A DNA stretch of 64,000 nucleotides, taken from positions 124,001-188,000 of the forward strand of contig CAVUKH010000013.1 in assembly GCA_963742035.1 (NCBI GenBank), read 5' to 3'. The notes beneath the pieces are model-generated. The model made no database searches. It was given only the letters and a program-made list of their open reading frames with translations, and was not told the origin of the DNA. The stretch is from Bog-473 sp963742035 (GTDB taxonomy: Bacteria; Actinomycetota; Acidimicrobiia; Acidimicrobiales; RAAP-2). How positions within the stretch are numbered: the first letter of the stretch is position 1; each line of letters begins with the position of its first letter. The translations under genes were made by a program, and so were the position numbers. Below, piece after piece: positions 33,408 to 42,394 of the stretch.

Positions 33408-33808
33408 TGGACCGCAAGGCCCCCGAGAGTGCCGGCCCCTTGACGCAGAGGGTCCTCGAATACGACCGTGCTTTGCAGCGACTCGTGGCTGAACTGAGGG
33501 ATCCGCCTGATTGGGCCCCTTTGACCGAATTTGTCGCCGTTGCGGATTTCGAGCGGGTCGGTACTTTTCTCGAGGTGCAGAACTGGAACGAGTATACCGA
33601 GATGCTGACACGGTGGGCTTCGGCGACCGAGTCATTCGAGACCACCGTGAGACGGATCTCCGAGATCGGGACGTTGGTCTATTACGAGATCGAAGAGCGT
33701 CACTTTCGAGGCAACAACGTGAACGTCATCAACTCGATGACTGTTTTTGACTTTGACGGGGATGACAGGATCCGCCGTTTGAACGTCTACCTGCAGCAAG
33801 CGCACTAG
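33404..33808 (+). CDS. NTF2/SnoaL-like small protein
   Basis: 134 residues; the start overlaps the previous stop. The pattern of an N-terminal helix pair, WNEYTEMLTRWAS, and late beta strands (VYYEIEERHFRGNNVNVINSMTVFDFDGDDRIRRLNVYLQQ) is that of the cone-shaped NTF2-like fold. Family members are small isomerases, hydrolases, or binding proteins. Its position after the P450 and reductase suggests that it acts on their product. Confidence 0.75.
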   Translation: MMDRKAPESAGPLTQRVLEYDRALQRLVAELRDPPDWAPLTEFVAVADFERVGTFLEVQNWNEYTEMLTRWASATESFETTVRRISEIGTLVYYEIEERHFRGNNVNVINSMTVFDFDGDDRIRRLNVYLQQAH

Positions 33809-33844
33809 CGAACCGGCGGCGGACCGTCCCCCGACTCGCCCGAC

Positions 33845-34435
33845 TCACACGGGCAGGGAAAGAAAAAGCCGAGCGAGGCGCAGAAGCTCGGCTCGCACGA
33901 GCTCGTCGTCGAGGTCGGCGACGAAGGGGTGCATGACTGCGCCACTGATAGCGGCAATGAGCATGGCAGTCCGGACGCGGGCCTCCGGCGCCGTGTCGTC
34001 TCCGACCAAGATGTGACGCAGACGGTGCATAACGTCACGAAACGTGCCGTGATCAGCGAAGAACCCAACGATCACTGGATCGCTGAGAATGGTGCTAGCG
34101 GTACGCCCGCGGGCCACGGCGAGGTCCACGATGCCGGCGATGAGTGAGTCACGCGCCCCTTTCGTGGAGGACTCACTTTCGGCCGCATCGATAACGACCT
34201 CCAGCCTCCTCAGCTCCGACTCTGCGGCGGCCAAGACAATCTCGTCCTTTGTTTTGTATTGGTGGTAAACGGCCGCCTTTGTGACGCCGATCTCATCGGC
34301 GATCATCTGCAGTGAAGTCCCACCAACACCATGCCGAGAAAACAAGTCCAGGGCTGCTGTGACGACTCGAGTTTGTGCCGCGCTCAACGGAACCGGTCCG
34401 CTTTCGCCCACAGTTGTGGCGCTTGAGAAACTCAC
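33845..34435 (-). CDS. TetR-family transcriptional repressor
   Basis: 196 residues. The N-terminal HTH is clear: RVVTAALDLFSRHGVGGTSL, then MIADEIGVTKAAVYHQYKTKDEI. The C-terminal ligand domain is variable and unassigned. Stop is 37 bp from the convergent NTF2-like gene. A degenerate copy of the palindrome CCGATCG-type operator lies 23 bp before its own start, and perfect copies lie before the P450 and the DapB-like gene. This makes autoregulation and control of that cluster likely. Confidence 0.92.
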   Translation of the reverse strand: MSFSSATTVGESGPVPLSAAQTRVVTAALDLFSRHGVGGTSLQMIADEIGVTKAAVYHQYKTKDEIVLAAAESELRRLEVVIDAAESESSTKGARDSLIAGIVDLAVARGRTASTILSDPVIVGFFADHGTFRDVMHRLRHILVGDDTAPEARVRTAMLIAAISGAVMHPFVADLDDELVRAELLRLARLFLSLPV

Positions 34436-34458
34436 ACGTTCAGCCTAATCTTCGCTGC

Positions 34459-34472
34459 TATCCGATCGACTA
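34459..34472. promoter_or_regulatory. TetR operator 3 (degenerate), before the TetR gene
   Basis: TATCCGATCGACTA matches the 14-bp operator at 12 of 14 positions, with the central CCGATCG kept. It lies 23 bp upstream of the TetR start. Lower affinity than sites 1 and 2 would be expected. Confidence 0.6.
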
Positions 34473-34563
34473 CCCGGCGATGTCCTCGGTCAGAACTGGC
34501 AGGCTGCTCGGATCGCATGACACTCTCCAGCGCCTGCAAGCAAATCGCACTCCCGCCAGATCG

Positions 34564-34600
34564 ATAGTAGAGCGCTCTACGACGGCGCCGAACTGGATGG
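34564..34600 (+). repeat. Dispersed island repeat, copy 4
   Basis: ATAGTAGAGCGCTCTACGAC followed by GGCGCCGAACTGGATGG. It contains the perfect 14-bp palindrome GTAGAGCGCTCTAC, which the other three copies show in degenerate form. Confidence 0.6.
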
Positions 34601-34669
34601 ACGGGCTGGACAACTGGGTGGAGGAATCTACACAGCAGGGGAACCGCCAGACCTAATGGGACGAATACC

Positions 34670-34688
34670 TCGAATCCCGTCTTCCGCT
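34670..34688 (+). repeat. att fragment C (tRNA-Gly 3' end, 19 bp)
   Basis: TCGAATCCCGTCTTCCGCT is identical to the last 19 bases of tRNA-Gly. No tRNA body is present. This is the likely right end of module 2, or a degraded att site. Confidence 0.65.
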
Positions 34689-34753
34689 CCATCGGAATAG
34701 GCCAGGGCGGTTTTCAACCTCCAGCTCTGCGGCAATTGACGCTCGCGAACGAC

Positions 34754-36319
34754 TCAACCAATGTGTCGTGCGACATCCGACACGACCGCCGAGTGCAAGA
34801 GCTCAGTGGCATCGGCGGGGAGCAGGAACCCAGCGGCACGATCGCTCTTCACTGCACGAGCCCAAGCTGCGACGAACTGGCCGTGGGTCTTGTAGAGGTC
34901 GGCGAGGTGAGCTGCATCGTATGGCACGGTTGAGCCGAAGAGCACGCAGAAGCCCCCGCTGTTGCCTTGGCTTCCCAGCGCAGCGATCGGCGCGTCAACC
35001 TGTGGGGTTCGGACACCTCCGATGACGTTTCCGTTTGCGTCAAGTCGGTACACGACGGGCGACACGTGGCTCGTTGCCAGGAGGGGCGCACGGGGAGGCG
35101 GAGTTCCCGTCACTACCCACTCGTTGAGCCAGTAGACGGCGGCGTCGAGTGCCCAGTGTGTTCCTCCCGTATTGATGGGAACGGCGCAGTTGAACCCACC
35201 CACCGGAGTGCGCGTCGGGTTCTGCATGGCAGCCAGATTCTTCACTGCACCCTCACCATTGCCGGTGTCGTTGGGACCAATGGCGAGACCGTAGTAGTCG
35301 TAGTGAGAGCTGCCAGCGACCTCCCAGAGTCGAAACCACTTTGGATTCCCATAATGCAGCCGGTCAGTCAGATTGCTGTTGTCGACGTCGGTCTCGGTCT
35401 CAAACTCGAGAACGGGAACACCGATGTCACTGCGGATCGTGGTCGGGTTCGGTGCAGCGTCGTTGGTCAGAGGCGCTTGGGAAAGTGGAGCGCCGGTACC
35501 GAATTGGCTGTGAACGAGAAAACCTTGGTAGACGTGCGAAATCGGCTGTATCGCATCGATGTACGTCATGAGACGTCCGGCCGACTGCGACTCACCCGCC
35601 GCGATGAGTGTGTGTGACCGCAAACCACCCAAGATCTCCGATGAATCCTTGCGAACCGCCTCGCCAGCCTGCGAGAAGATGTCGTAGGAGAAGCTGTCGC
35701 CCGGGAGCGAGAGGGACGAGTACACCGCCGGATCGGTGGTTTTCGCCGAGTTCACACCGACTTGTTGGGCGGAAACCCCGACCCAGGCGAAGCCGGCGCG
35801 GATCAGTTCGTTGTGGGAGAGCGTCCAGTCAGGGCTGTCATCTGTTCCCCCGCTGACATTGAGCCACTCCACCACCACCGTTCCGTTGAACTTCTTCGGG
35901 TTTATTGGACGGTAGACAGCTATCCGGGTCTTATAGGGCGCGCTTACACCTGTTGCGACGGCCCACCTGCCATCACTGGTCAGAGGCTGCGCAGGCGCGT
36001 AAGAGTGGGCGGTACCAGAGACGAAAAACTGGGACTTCTCGTATCCGACCTTTGACAGGTTGAAACTTGTGCCGTAAAGGGTGTTGTTGAACGTAGGAGA
36101 TCCGACCGGAATAGGCCCAGTGACACTGACGCCAGAGAGAGCGTGTGAGGTAGTTGTAGTTGTCAAACTGCGTGAGGGAGTAGACGACGCGGAGCTCGGT
36201 GAACCTCCGCACGCCACGAGAACGACGCTCAAAGTGAGACCCGCCCCGACACCACGGGCCATTTGCCAGTGGCGGTGCCTGCCGGAGTGGCCTCCGCGGG
36301 CGGTTTCCTCTGACTTCAT
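34754..36319 (-). CDS. Alpha/beta-hydrolase domain lipoprotein
   Basis: 521 residues. A lipoprotein signal peptide with the lipobox LVAC (Cys at about residue 36) is followed by a Ser/Thr-rich linker, so the enzyme is anchored to the outer face of the membrane. The hydrolase nucleophile elbow is AAGESQSAGRL at about residues 241-251 (Gly-x-Ser-x-Ser). A later segment, VAGSSHYDYYG, may supply the histidine. The layout matches a large actinobacterial 'alpha/beta hydrolase domain' family whose substrates are mostly unknown; an ester or lactone is expected. Third-position base use is visibly less GC-rich than in the flanks. Confidence 0.8.
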   Translation of the reverse strand: MKSEETARGGHSGRHRHWQMARGVGAGLTLSVVLVACGGSPSSASSTPSRSLTTTTTSHALSGVSVTGPIPVGSPTFNNTLYGTSFNLSKVGYEKSQFFVSGTAHSYAPAQPLTSDGRWAVATGVSAPYKTRIAVYRPINPKKFNGTVVVEWLNVSGGTDDSPDWTLSHNELIRAGFAWVGVSAQQVGVNSAKTTDPAVYSSLSLPGDSFSYDIFSQAGEAVRKDSSEILGGLRSHTLIAAGESQSAGRLMTYIDAIQPISHVYQGFLVHSQFGTGAPLSQAPLTNDAAPNPTTIRSDIGVPVLEFETETDVDNSNLTDRLHYGNPKWFRLWEVAGSSHYDYYGLAIGPNDTGNGEGAVKNLAAMQNPTRTPVGGFNCAVPINTGGTHWALDAAVYWLNEWVVTGTPPPRAPLLATSHVSPVVYRLDANGNVIGGVRTPQVDAPIAALGSQGNSGGFCVLFGSTVPYDAAHLADLYKTHGQFVAAWARAVKSDRAAGFLLPADATELLHSAVVSDVARHIG

Positions 36320-36950
36320 GGCCTGCCCCTGGTCGGTAGTGCACGACGGTCATCCCTGGCTGTCGGTGGCAAGTCTGGCATAGCCCGCCAAAAACGATGC
36401 CCATGCCCTTTGAGGCATACGGGGAGTTCGTCTCCGACGTCGACGTCTTCTTGTCATGGCGCAGGCATTTGCCGAGTGATGATCCGATGCCGAGTAGCGG
36501 CGAGAGTGCTGGTCCGTCACACTGCGTACCGGCGCCTCGTGGTGGCTGCGGTCACGAAATACCTGGGCAAACATGCATCGACCCACGGGCCCTGAATCGG
36601 TGTCTTCCGATCCTCAGATCCTTCGAGCCGGGAGAGGACTGATGGTGGCGCTCTTCGGAGGGTCTTCTCTATGAGGCGAAAGGTGCTCTTCGGCACCCTC
36701 CGACCGAGGCTCCCTCCGCCGCCGACGTGGCCGTCGACGGGACCCGGCCAACTCCATCGTCCCGGGTGCGGAGAAGGCCAGGGTGGGCACCGGAAACGGG
36801 CCAAGACCGCCGCGCAGTCTCCCCAACCGAGCAGCGCGGCGGCGAGGCCACAGGCGCCGGGCCGACCGCACCCGAGAAACGGGCGGCGGGGCGCACGGGA
36901 TCGAGGGTATGGCCCGCCAGATCCAATCCAACACCACTACGGTGAGGGCC
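36320..36950. other. Gene-less stretch
   Basis: 631 bp. The open frames here give only Arg/Pro/Gly-rich translations without recognisable features. I see no RNA gene or operator. It may hold the promoter of the reductase at 36,951 and degraded sequence. Confidence 0.5.
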
Positions 36951-37511
36951 GTGGCAAGGCTCGTGTACTCGACAATCGCGTCGTTGGATGGCTACACCAC
37001 GGACGCCAACGGCAACATCGAGTGGGCTGCCCCGGACCCCGAGGTCTTCTCATTCATCAACGACCTCGAGCGGGATTTCAGGACCCATCTCTATGGTCGC
37101 AAGATGTACGAGACGATGGTCTACTGGGAGACCTTCGACGCGCCAGAAGACCAATCACTACTCGAAAGGGACTTCGCTGAGATATGGCGGGCCGCAGACA
37201 AGGTCGTGTACTCGAAGACACTGGGAGGACCATCCAGCTCCGGAACGCGGATCGAGCGAGAGTTCGATCCGGGAGTCGTGCTGCATATGAAGGAGACTTT
37301 GGGGCACGACATTTCCATTGGAGGCCCAGATCTCGCCGGTCAGGCGATAGCTGCAGGGTTGGTCGACGAGATGCACCTGTTCCTCGTCCCCCTCGCAGTC
37401 GGGAGTGGCACAGCCATGCTTCCCGCTCACTTCGATTCCAGGCCTGAACTGCTTGGTGTGGACCGTTTCACGAGCGGAGTCGCCCACCTTCATTACCGCT
37501 TCAGCAACTGA
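36951..37511 (+). CDS. RibD C-terminal domain (dihydrofolate-reductase-like) protein
   Basis: 186 residues from the GTG at 36,951, where the family's opening (VARLVYSTIASLDGYTTD) begins; an ATG at 36,909 is an alternative. The RibD_C/DHFR-like signatures are MYETMVYWE, DKVVYSKTLG, the cofactor block ISIGGPDLAGQAIAAGLVDE and the ending LVPLAVGSGTAMLPA. Homologues are stand-alone NADPH-dependent reductases, widespread in soil actinobacteria; few have known substrates. Monocistronic. Confidence 0.87.
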   Translation: MARLVYSTIASLDGYTTDANGNIEWAAPDPEVFSFINDLERDFRTHLYGRKMYETMVYWETFDAPEDQSLLERDFAEIWRAADKVVYSKTLGGPSSSGTRIEREFDPGVVLHMKETLGHDISIGGPDLAGQAIAAGLVDEMHLFLVPLAVGSGTAMLPAHFDSRPELLGVDRFTSGVAHLHYRFSN

Positions 37512-37724
37512 CGGTCGCAAAGTCGTCCGGCGAACGGGGGAGCGTCGGTCCGTCAGGTATCAGCCTTCTATCGGCCTGCCGCTGACAGACGGTCTGCTCC
37601 ACGGGGACGATCACGCGCTCCAACTCAGCCCTTTCATCATCGGGCGCAAGCGCTGTCGTCGGCTCGGGTTCCCCGGGCCTGGCCGGGAGAGGACCAGCGC
37701 TGGCGAACACAGCGTTTTGTGGGC

Positions 37725-38189
37725 TCAGTACTGGCCCTTGATCACGAAGTACGAGCCTCGAATTGTCCCAGCCAGCTTCGACTTCTGGCGCGCGAATTTG
37801 AACGAGCTCAATTCGACGGGGACGTCCATCCCTTCGGAGAGCTTGAACCCAACCGCCCGCTTCGGATCCGGTCCGTCGAGCGTGTACAGGACGTTGATCG
37901 AAAGCCCGCTTTCGTAGAACACATACGTCCAGCGGATGTTCTCGACCTGGAACCTGGTTGCTTCGAGCGGGAGCGACGTGATGACGATGTCACGTTCCTC
38001 CTTGAGGATCCGATGCACCAAGTCGATGTCCTTCTTTGCCTTGGCGGCAGGCTCAACCGTGAAGACGTGGTCGTACTTGTTCTTGAAGTAGCGAGCCTCG
38101 TTCGCTCGCAGGCCGGCCAGCGCGGCAACCACGGGCGACGACTCCAATCCGAACGTCGATACATTGACAAAATCAACGGAATAGCTCAC
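37725..38189 (-). CDS. Hypothetical protein
   Basis: About 154 residues from a GTG at 38,189; the frame is open to 38,315, but the upstream part looks non-coding. The protein has normal amino-acid composition and alternating strands and helices (RWTYVFYESGLSINVLYTLD; GTIRGSYFVIKGQY). There is no signal peptide and no membrane segment. No family is recognised. It is less GC-rich than its core neighbours, as expected of island DNA. Confidence 0.55.
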   Translation of the reverse strand: MSYSVDFVNVSTFGLESSPVVAALAGLRANEARYFKNKYDHVFTVEPAAKAKKDIDLVHRILKEERDIVITSLPLEATRFQVENIRWTYVFYESGLSINVLYTLDGPDPKRAVGFKLSEGMDVPVELSSFKFARQKSKLAGTIRGSYFVIKGQY

Positions 38190-39027
38190 AGGTGGCGAGT
38201 ATATGAGGCAACATTGTTTGAGCGGGGACTGACCTGCTGCCGATCTGTTCCAAAGGCTGAGATGGCTGCAGAATCGGCGTGAGTCGAGACGCTCTCGCTC
38301 GAAGCTGGGGCCCAATCTGGGTCAGACGGGTACATGCGGACGGCTCTTTCCGCACGCAGCAGTCTCGCCCATCGAAGCTGGACCGTGCCTATACCCTGGG
38401 AACGGAGACACCATCAGGTCTCGGCCGAAATTTCCCGAACCGACGAAGGCGTACAGTCGCAGCCATGGTTGTCGAGCAGGAAGATGGTCCGTGAAGAAAC
38501 TGGCGAGTCTGTCGTGGCGAGCTCGGGGTTCTGGAGCTACCTGCACCGCCGAAGTTGACCATCCGATTCGCGGCTACACGGTCAATCCAAAGTACCGGTC
38601 TAGCCCTCCCGGTCTATCGGGACCCGCGGGGCAAGCCCCCACCGTGTCATGGATCTCGTTTGACGGGGACACATATTGGGTTCGACTTTCAGCCGCCAAC
38701 GGTTGGCCGCGCTCGATCCGCGTAACCCAAGCCGATGTCGACGGAGCGAGAGGGTAGAAGCGCATCGCCAGGCTGCCCCACCCACACGGCGCGAGGGAAC
38801 AGCGAACGGTCCGCAGCCGCAATTCTCGGCGAGTCGACCCCCTTGTCCCCCGAACGTATCGGCGAGCTCTACTTCGACGCTGCGGACTTCGACAGGCGGT
38901 GGGACGGCGCTGTCGATGACCTGGTCGAGCTCGGTCTGGTGCTTCCAGAAGCCATTGCGGAAGTGAAGGCAAGAGGACGGGTTCTGTATGCATCGGCGAT
39001 GGCTTCCGAAACATGAGACGCCAGTAT
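38190..39027. other. Sparse region with small uncertain frames
   Basis: 838 bp. One candidate small gene at 38,491 is listed separately. A second frame, 38,735-39,016 on the plus strand, ends in a helix-rich stretch (RIGELYFDAADFDRRWDGAV) and could be a gene fragment, but I cannot place it. No other element is seen. Confidence 0.4.
38491..38757 (+). CDS. Possible small hypothetical protein
   Basis: 88 residues from a GTG, preceded by an AGGAAG-like site. The second half (VSWISFDGDTYWVRLSAANG) reads like genuine beta-rich protein. No family, signal or membrane segment is recognised. It may be noise. Confidence 0.3.
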   Translation: MKKLASLSWRARGSGATCTAEVDHPIRGYTVNPKYRSSPPGLSGPAGQAPTVSWISFDGDTYWVRLSAANGWPRSIRVTQADVDGARG

Positions 39028-40017
39028 CTAGCTCTGCCCGGCGATGGCGTTGGTAACCTCGTTCAGGAGCGGACGGCCGTCGAGATAGCGATCGAGGTTC
39101 TCCTTGAAGAGGTCGGCTTGTCTTTGGAACCGACCGGCACCACCGGCAGCGTTGTGCGGTGTGACGCGGATTGACGGATGGCACCAGAACGGGTGGCCGT
39201 CGGGCAGCGGCTCAGCTCGGAAGACGTCCAACACGGCCGCCGCCAGGTGCCCCGAGTCGAGGCTCTCGATCAGCGCATTGTCATCGACCAGTGTTCCTCG
39301 AGCCACATTGACGAGCAGGCTGTGAGGCTTCATTCGGCTGAGGAAGTCGGCGTCCACCAGGTTCTCCGTCTCGCGCGTGGCGGGCGCTGCCAGCACCACC
39401 ACGTCTGCGAGCCCGATCACCTGGTCAAGCTGGTCAGGAGTGACGGTTCGCTCGGTAGGGTCACTCGGCGACGGGTGGAGTCGGCTCCCGATAACCCGTA
39501 CGCCAAAGGCTCGTGCTCGGTGAGCGACCTCAGTCCCGATTCCCCCGAGCCCGACGATCAGCCATGTCGAGCCCGAGACCTCGCGCCAGTCGTGGATCTG
39601 CCAACGGCGCGTCGACGTCTGAGCACGCCACTGCGCTGCGTCCTGGAACTCGTCGAGCACCGAGCGCATGACGAATTCGGCGATCGGCAGGCTGTTGACG
39701 TGGGCGTTAGTAACTCGGACCCCATTGGCCACGAGTGCCCCAAACGCCGGATTCTCGTAGCCAGCGCCGGGGGACTGGAACCAGTCGAGTTCTACGCTCC
39801 CGAGCATGAGGGAGAAGAAGGGTCCGAGCGGCGCCCCTTCACGAAATAGGTCTGAAGTTCCCCAAGCGATGCTCGGATGAGCATCCTCTCGAAGGATTGA
39901 CGTGCCGTCCGGGTCGCAAAGACTCCCGTTTTGATTCATCAACAGGCAGTCGACCCCCGGCCTGGAGAGGTCGGCGCCGAAGGAGCGGTACGCCACGGTT
40001 GTGAGCAGGACGTGCAC
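39028..40017 (-). CDS. D-2-hydroxyacid dehydrogenase
   Basis: 329 residues. The NAD-binding loop is GLGGIG at 156-161. The three catalytic residues are visible: Arg240 (VNVARGTLVDD), Glu269 (FRAEPLPDG) and His288 (TPHNAAG). It reduces 2-oxoacids to D-2-hydroxyacids, or the reverse, with NAD(P)H. The specific acid (glyoxylate, phosphoglycerate or a longer acid) cannot be told. It is the last gene before the terminal att remnant of the island. Confidence 0.9.
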   Translation of the reverse strand: MHVLLTTVAYRSFGADLSRPGVDCLLMNQNGSLCDPDGTSILREDAHPSIAWGTSDLFREGAPLGPFFSLMLGSVELDWFQSPGAGYENPAFGALVANGVRVTNAHVNSLPIAEFVMRSVLDEFQDAAQWRAQTSTRRWQIHDWREVSGSTWLIVGLGGIGTEVAHRARAFGVRVIGSRLHPSPSDPTERTVTPDQLDQVIGLADVVVLAAPATRETENLVDADFLSRMKPHSLLVNVARGTLVDDNALIESLDSGHLAAAVLDVFRAEPLPDGHPFWCHPSIRVTPHNAAGGAGRFQRQADLFKENLDRYLDGRPLLNEVTNAIAGQS

Positions 40018-40500
40018 TGGCCCAAGTTAACCACCGACGTCCGTGAACCATGTCGTCGGCATTCTTGTGCGACCAGCGAATGGACTCTTGAGCACTACGT
40101 GGTGCGCTTGCATCACCTTCCTCCGAAGGTCAGTTCGGAACCCAATAGCCCGCGCACAGCTAGACGAGTGGTCTCATGTGGTGATCAGGGGCCTCAACCG
40201 ACAATAGAGGCTCTACCTCGAAAGGCGGCCTGAGGGGATGCAATGGGAAACTGGTTGGAAGCGCACGGCGCCGGACTGGGCCGGGCCATAGCGAGGGAAA
40301 CACCACTTTGCCAAGGTGAGGGTCGCTGGTTCGGTTGACCCCATGGATGGACCTGGGCGGGGCTGGGGGGGCATAGTCGCAGCCACGAATGGCCAGGTAA
40401 CGGGCGACCTTCTTGATTCGCCGGTTCCGAGACATTGTTTTCGATTACTCCCGGGTAGCGTCCAAGACGCCGTTGTGGTTGCTCTGGACGGAGGGTTGAG
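40018..40500. other. Intergenic region with att remnant
   Basis: 483 bp without a convincing gene. It contains att fragment D (40,301-40,333), the probable outer edge of the island. Confidence 0.5.
40301..40333 (+). repeat. att fragment D (decayed tRNA-Gly anticodon/T-arm copy)
   Basis: Contains TTGCCAAGGTGAGGGTCGC and then GGTTCG, as in the tRNA, with three or four substitutions and the 3' acceptor end lost. This is the most decayed of the four sites and lies furthest from the tRNA. Confidence 0.6.
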
Positions 40501-41433
40501 ATGACTGGAACCGGCTCGCGCGCTGTGCGCTTTGACCGCTATGGGGATCGGAGCGTTCTCTACGTCACTGACGTCCCAATTCCCACCCCGGAAAGTGATG
40601 AGGTGGTGGTAGAGGTGAAGGCCGCAGGCATAAATCCAGGCGAGGCGGCCATCCGATCAGGGGCGCTCGCCGACCGATTTCCGGCGACCTTTCCTTCCGG
40701 CGAGGGCAGCGACCTTGCCGGGATCGTGTCCGCCGTTGGCAACGCCGTCGGCGAGTTCTCTGTTGGCGATCACGTACTGGGATTCTCCTTTCGACGCTCC
40801 AGCCACGCGACCTATGTCTCGGTCCCGACCTCGCAATTGATCCACAAACCCGCCGCGCTCAGCTGGGAGGTTGCCGGGTCTCTCTACGTGGTTGGCTGCA
40901 CCGGCTATGCGGCCGTACGTGCCGTCGATGCAAGGGAGGGGGAGACGATTGCGGTCGCGGCGGCGGCGGGCGGGGTCGGGACCGTGGTGGTGCAGCTGCT
41001 GGCGTTGCGTGGTTCGCGCGTTCTCGGTATCGCCTCTCAGGCAAACGCCGACTGGCTTCGCTCTCACGGGGCCGTCCCCGTTTCCTACGGCGAGGGACTC
41101 GCTGAGCGTCTCCGTGCCGCGGCCGGGGAGAGAATCGATGCCTTCATCGACCTCTTCGGGCCCCAATATCTCGAACTCGCAGTCGACCTGGGCATCCCGC
41201 GCGACCGTATTGAGACGATCGCATCGTTCGAGAAGGCCCAGGAGCTCGGGGTCAGGGCCGAGGGCAGCGCAACCGCCTCCACTCCCGAAGTCCTCTCCGA
41301 GATGGCCGACCTCGTGGCTTCGGGGGCGATCGACATTCCCATCGCGGCGATTTATCCTCTCGATCGAGTCGCCGATGCCTTTGCAGAGTTAGAACAGCGT
41401 CACACCCGAGGGAAGATCGTCCTCATCCCTTGA
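40501..41433 (+). CDS. Quinone oxidoreductase-like NADPH-dependent reductase (MDR family)
   Basis: 310 residues. MDR fold without zinc ligands: an N-terminal GroES-like domain (VKAAGINPGEAAIRSG; GEGSDLAGIVSAVG) and a Rossmann domain with AAAGGVGTVVVQLLAL at about residue 155. This matches the zeta-crystallin/QOR branch, which reduces quinones or enones with NADPH. It is followed at 73 bp by a beta-hydroxyacid dehydrogenase, and probably leads a three-gene operon. Confidence 0.88.
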   Translation: MTGTGSRAVRFDRYGDRSVLYVTDVPIPTPESDEVVVEVKAAGINPGEAAIRSGALADRFPATFPSGEGSDLAGIVSAVGNAVGEFSVGDHVLGFSFRRSSHATYVSVPTSQLIHKPAALSWEVAGSLYVVGCTGYAAVRAVDAREGETIAVAAAAGGVGTVVVQLLALRGSRVLGIASQANADWLRSHGAVPVSYGEGLAERLRAAAGERIDAFIDLFGPQYLELAVDLGIPRDRIETIASFEKAQELGVRAEGSATASTPEVLSEMADLVASGAIDIPIAAIYPLDRVADAFAELEQRHTRGKIVLIP

Positions 41434-41506
41434 GATGGCCATGGAAGCTTGCTGAGCTGATCTGCGGCTCGCAGCCCGACGGGGTCGACCTCGAGAGGAG
41501 AAAGCA

Positions 41507-42394
41507 ATGGCTCATGGAAAAGAAACCGTAGCGTTCCTCGGCATCGGCACCATGGGACACGCCATGGCTACCAGGGCCCTGTGGGCTGGTATCCCGACGA
41601 TCGTCTGGAACCGTGATCCGGATGCAACGAGGGATCTTGGGGATCTCGGTGCAGAGGTTGCCGAATCCGCCGCGGACGCGGCGCGCCGGGCCGCCATCGT
41701 GGTCACGATGGTGACGGATGCAGACGTCGTCCTGGCGATCGCCAAAGAACAAGGCATGTTGGCTGCACTGGCCCCGGGTGCGATCTGGGCGCAGATGAGC
41801 ACGATTGGGGATGGGGGGATACAGCGTGTCGAAGCCCTTGTGAGGGCCGAGCGTCCTGACGTGGTCCTGATCGATGCACCGGTCTCAGGGAGCAAGGAGC
41901 CGGCAGAGCAGGGTCAGTTGACCATATTTGCCTCGGGTCCTGAGTCTGTTCGCTCGCGGCTTGACCCACTGTTTGATGCGCTCGGCCGTCGGACCATCTG
42001 GGTGGGACGTGCTGGAACCGGGTCAAAACTCAAACTCGTTGCCAATACCTGGCTGGCGCTGGCGGCGGAAGCAGTCAACGTATCAGTAGCCTTGGCCCAT
42101 AAGCTGGGGCTCGAGACCGAAAGCGTGATGAATGCTCTGGGTGATGGTCCGCTCGTGTCCCCCTGGCAAGCAGCCAAGCTGGAACGAATCGCCAGAGGTG
42201 ACTTTTCGGTTCAGTTCGCGCTTTCACTCGCGCTCAAGGACGTGCATCTCGCTCTGGAGGATGCCGGCCGCGAGCGCTTCGAGGTACTTGCCGCCTTGGC
42301 GGAGGAATGGGAGGAAGTGGTCGGTCTCGGGTTCGGCGAAAGCGACCTGACTGTCGTTGCCCAGGCACTTGAGCAACAGGGGGGTCGCGAGTGA
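41507..42394 (+). CDS. NAD(P)-dependent beta-hydroxyacid dehydrogenase (3-HIBDH family)
   Basis: 295 residues, preceded by GAGAGGAGAAAGC. Rossmann loop FLGIGTMGHAMATRAL at residues 9-24. The substrate-binding DAPVSGSKEPAEQGQL is at about 124, and the catalytic lysine lies in GTGSKLKLVANTW. It oxidises a 3-hydroxyacid or reduces a semialdehyde. Its stop overlaps the next start by four bases, coupling it to an aldo/keto reductase. Confidence 0.92.
   Translation: MAHGKETVAFLGIGTMGHAMATRALWAGIPTIVWNRDPDATRDLGDLGAEVAESAADAARRAAIVVTMVTDADVVLAIAKEQGMLAALAPGAIWAQMSTIGDGGIQRVEALVRAERPDVVLIDAPVSGSKEPAEQGQLTIFASGPESVRSRLDPLFDALGRRTIWVGRAGTGSKLKLVANTWLALAAEAVNVSVALAHKLGLETESVMNALGDGPLVSPWQAAKLERIARGDFSVQFALSLALKDVHLALEDAGRERFEVLAALAEEWEEVVGLGFGESDLTVVAQALEQQGGRE

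Larger units (their letters stand above)
34436..34753. other. Intergenic region with operator, repeat and att fragment
   Basis: 318 bp without a gene. It contains the degenerate TetR operator (34,459), repeat copy 4 (34,564) and the att fragment C (34,670). It appears to be the junction between modules 2 and 3. Confidence 0.6.

Noticed and set aside
34564..34600. tRNA-like or small RNA gene at GTAGAGCGCTC
   Set aside because: The palindrome resembles a tRNA D-arm stretch by chance, but no cloverleaf can be drawn, and the same sequence recurs as a dispersed repeat.
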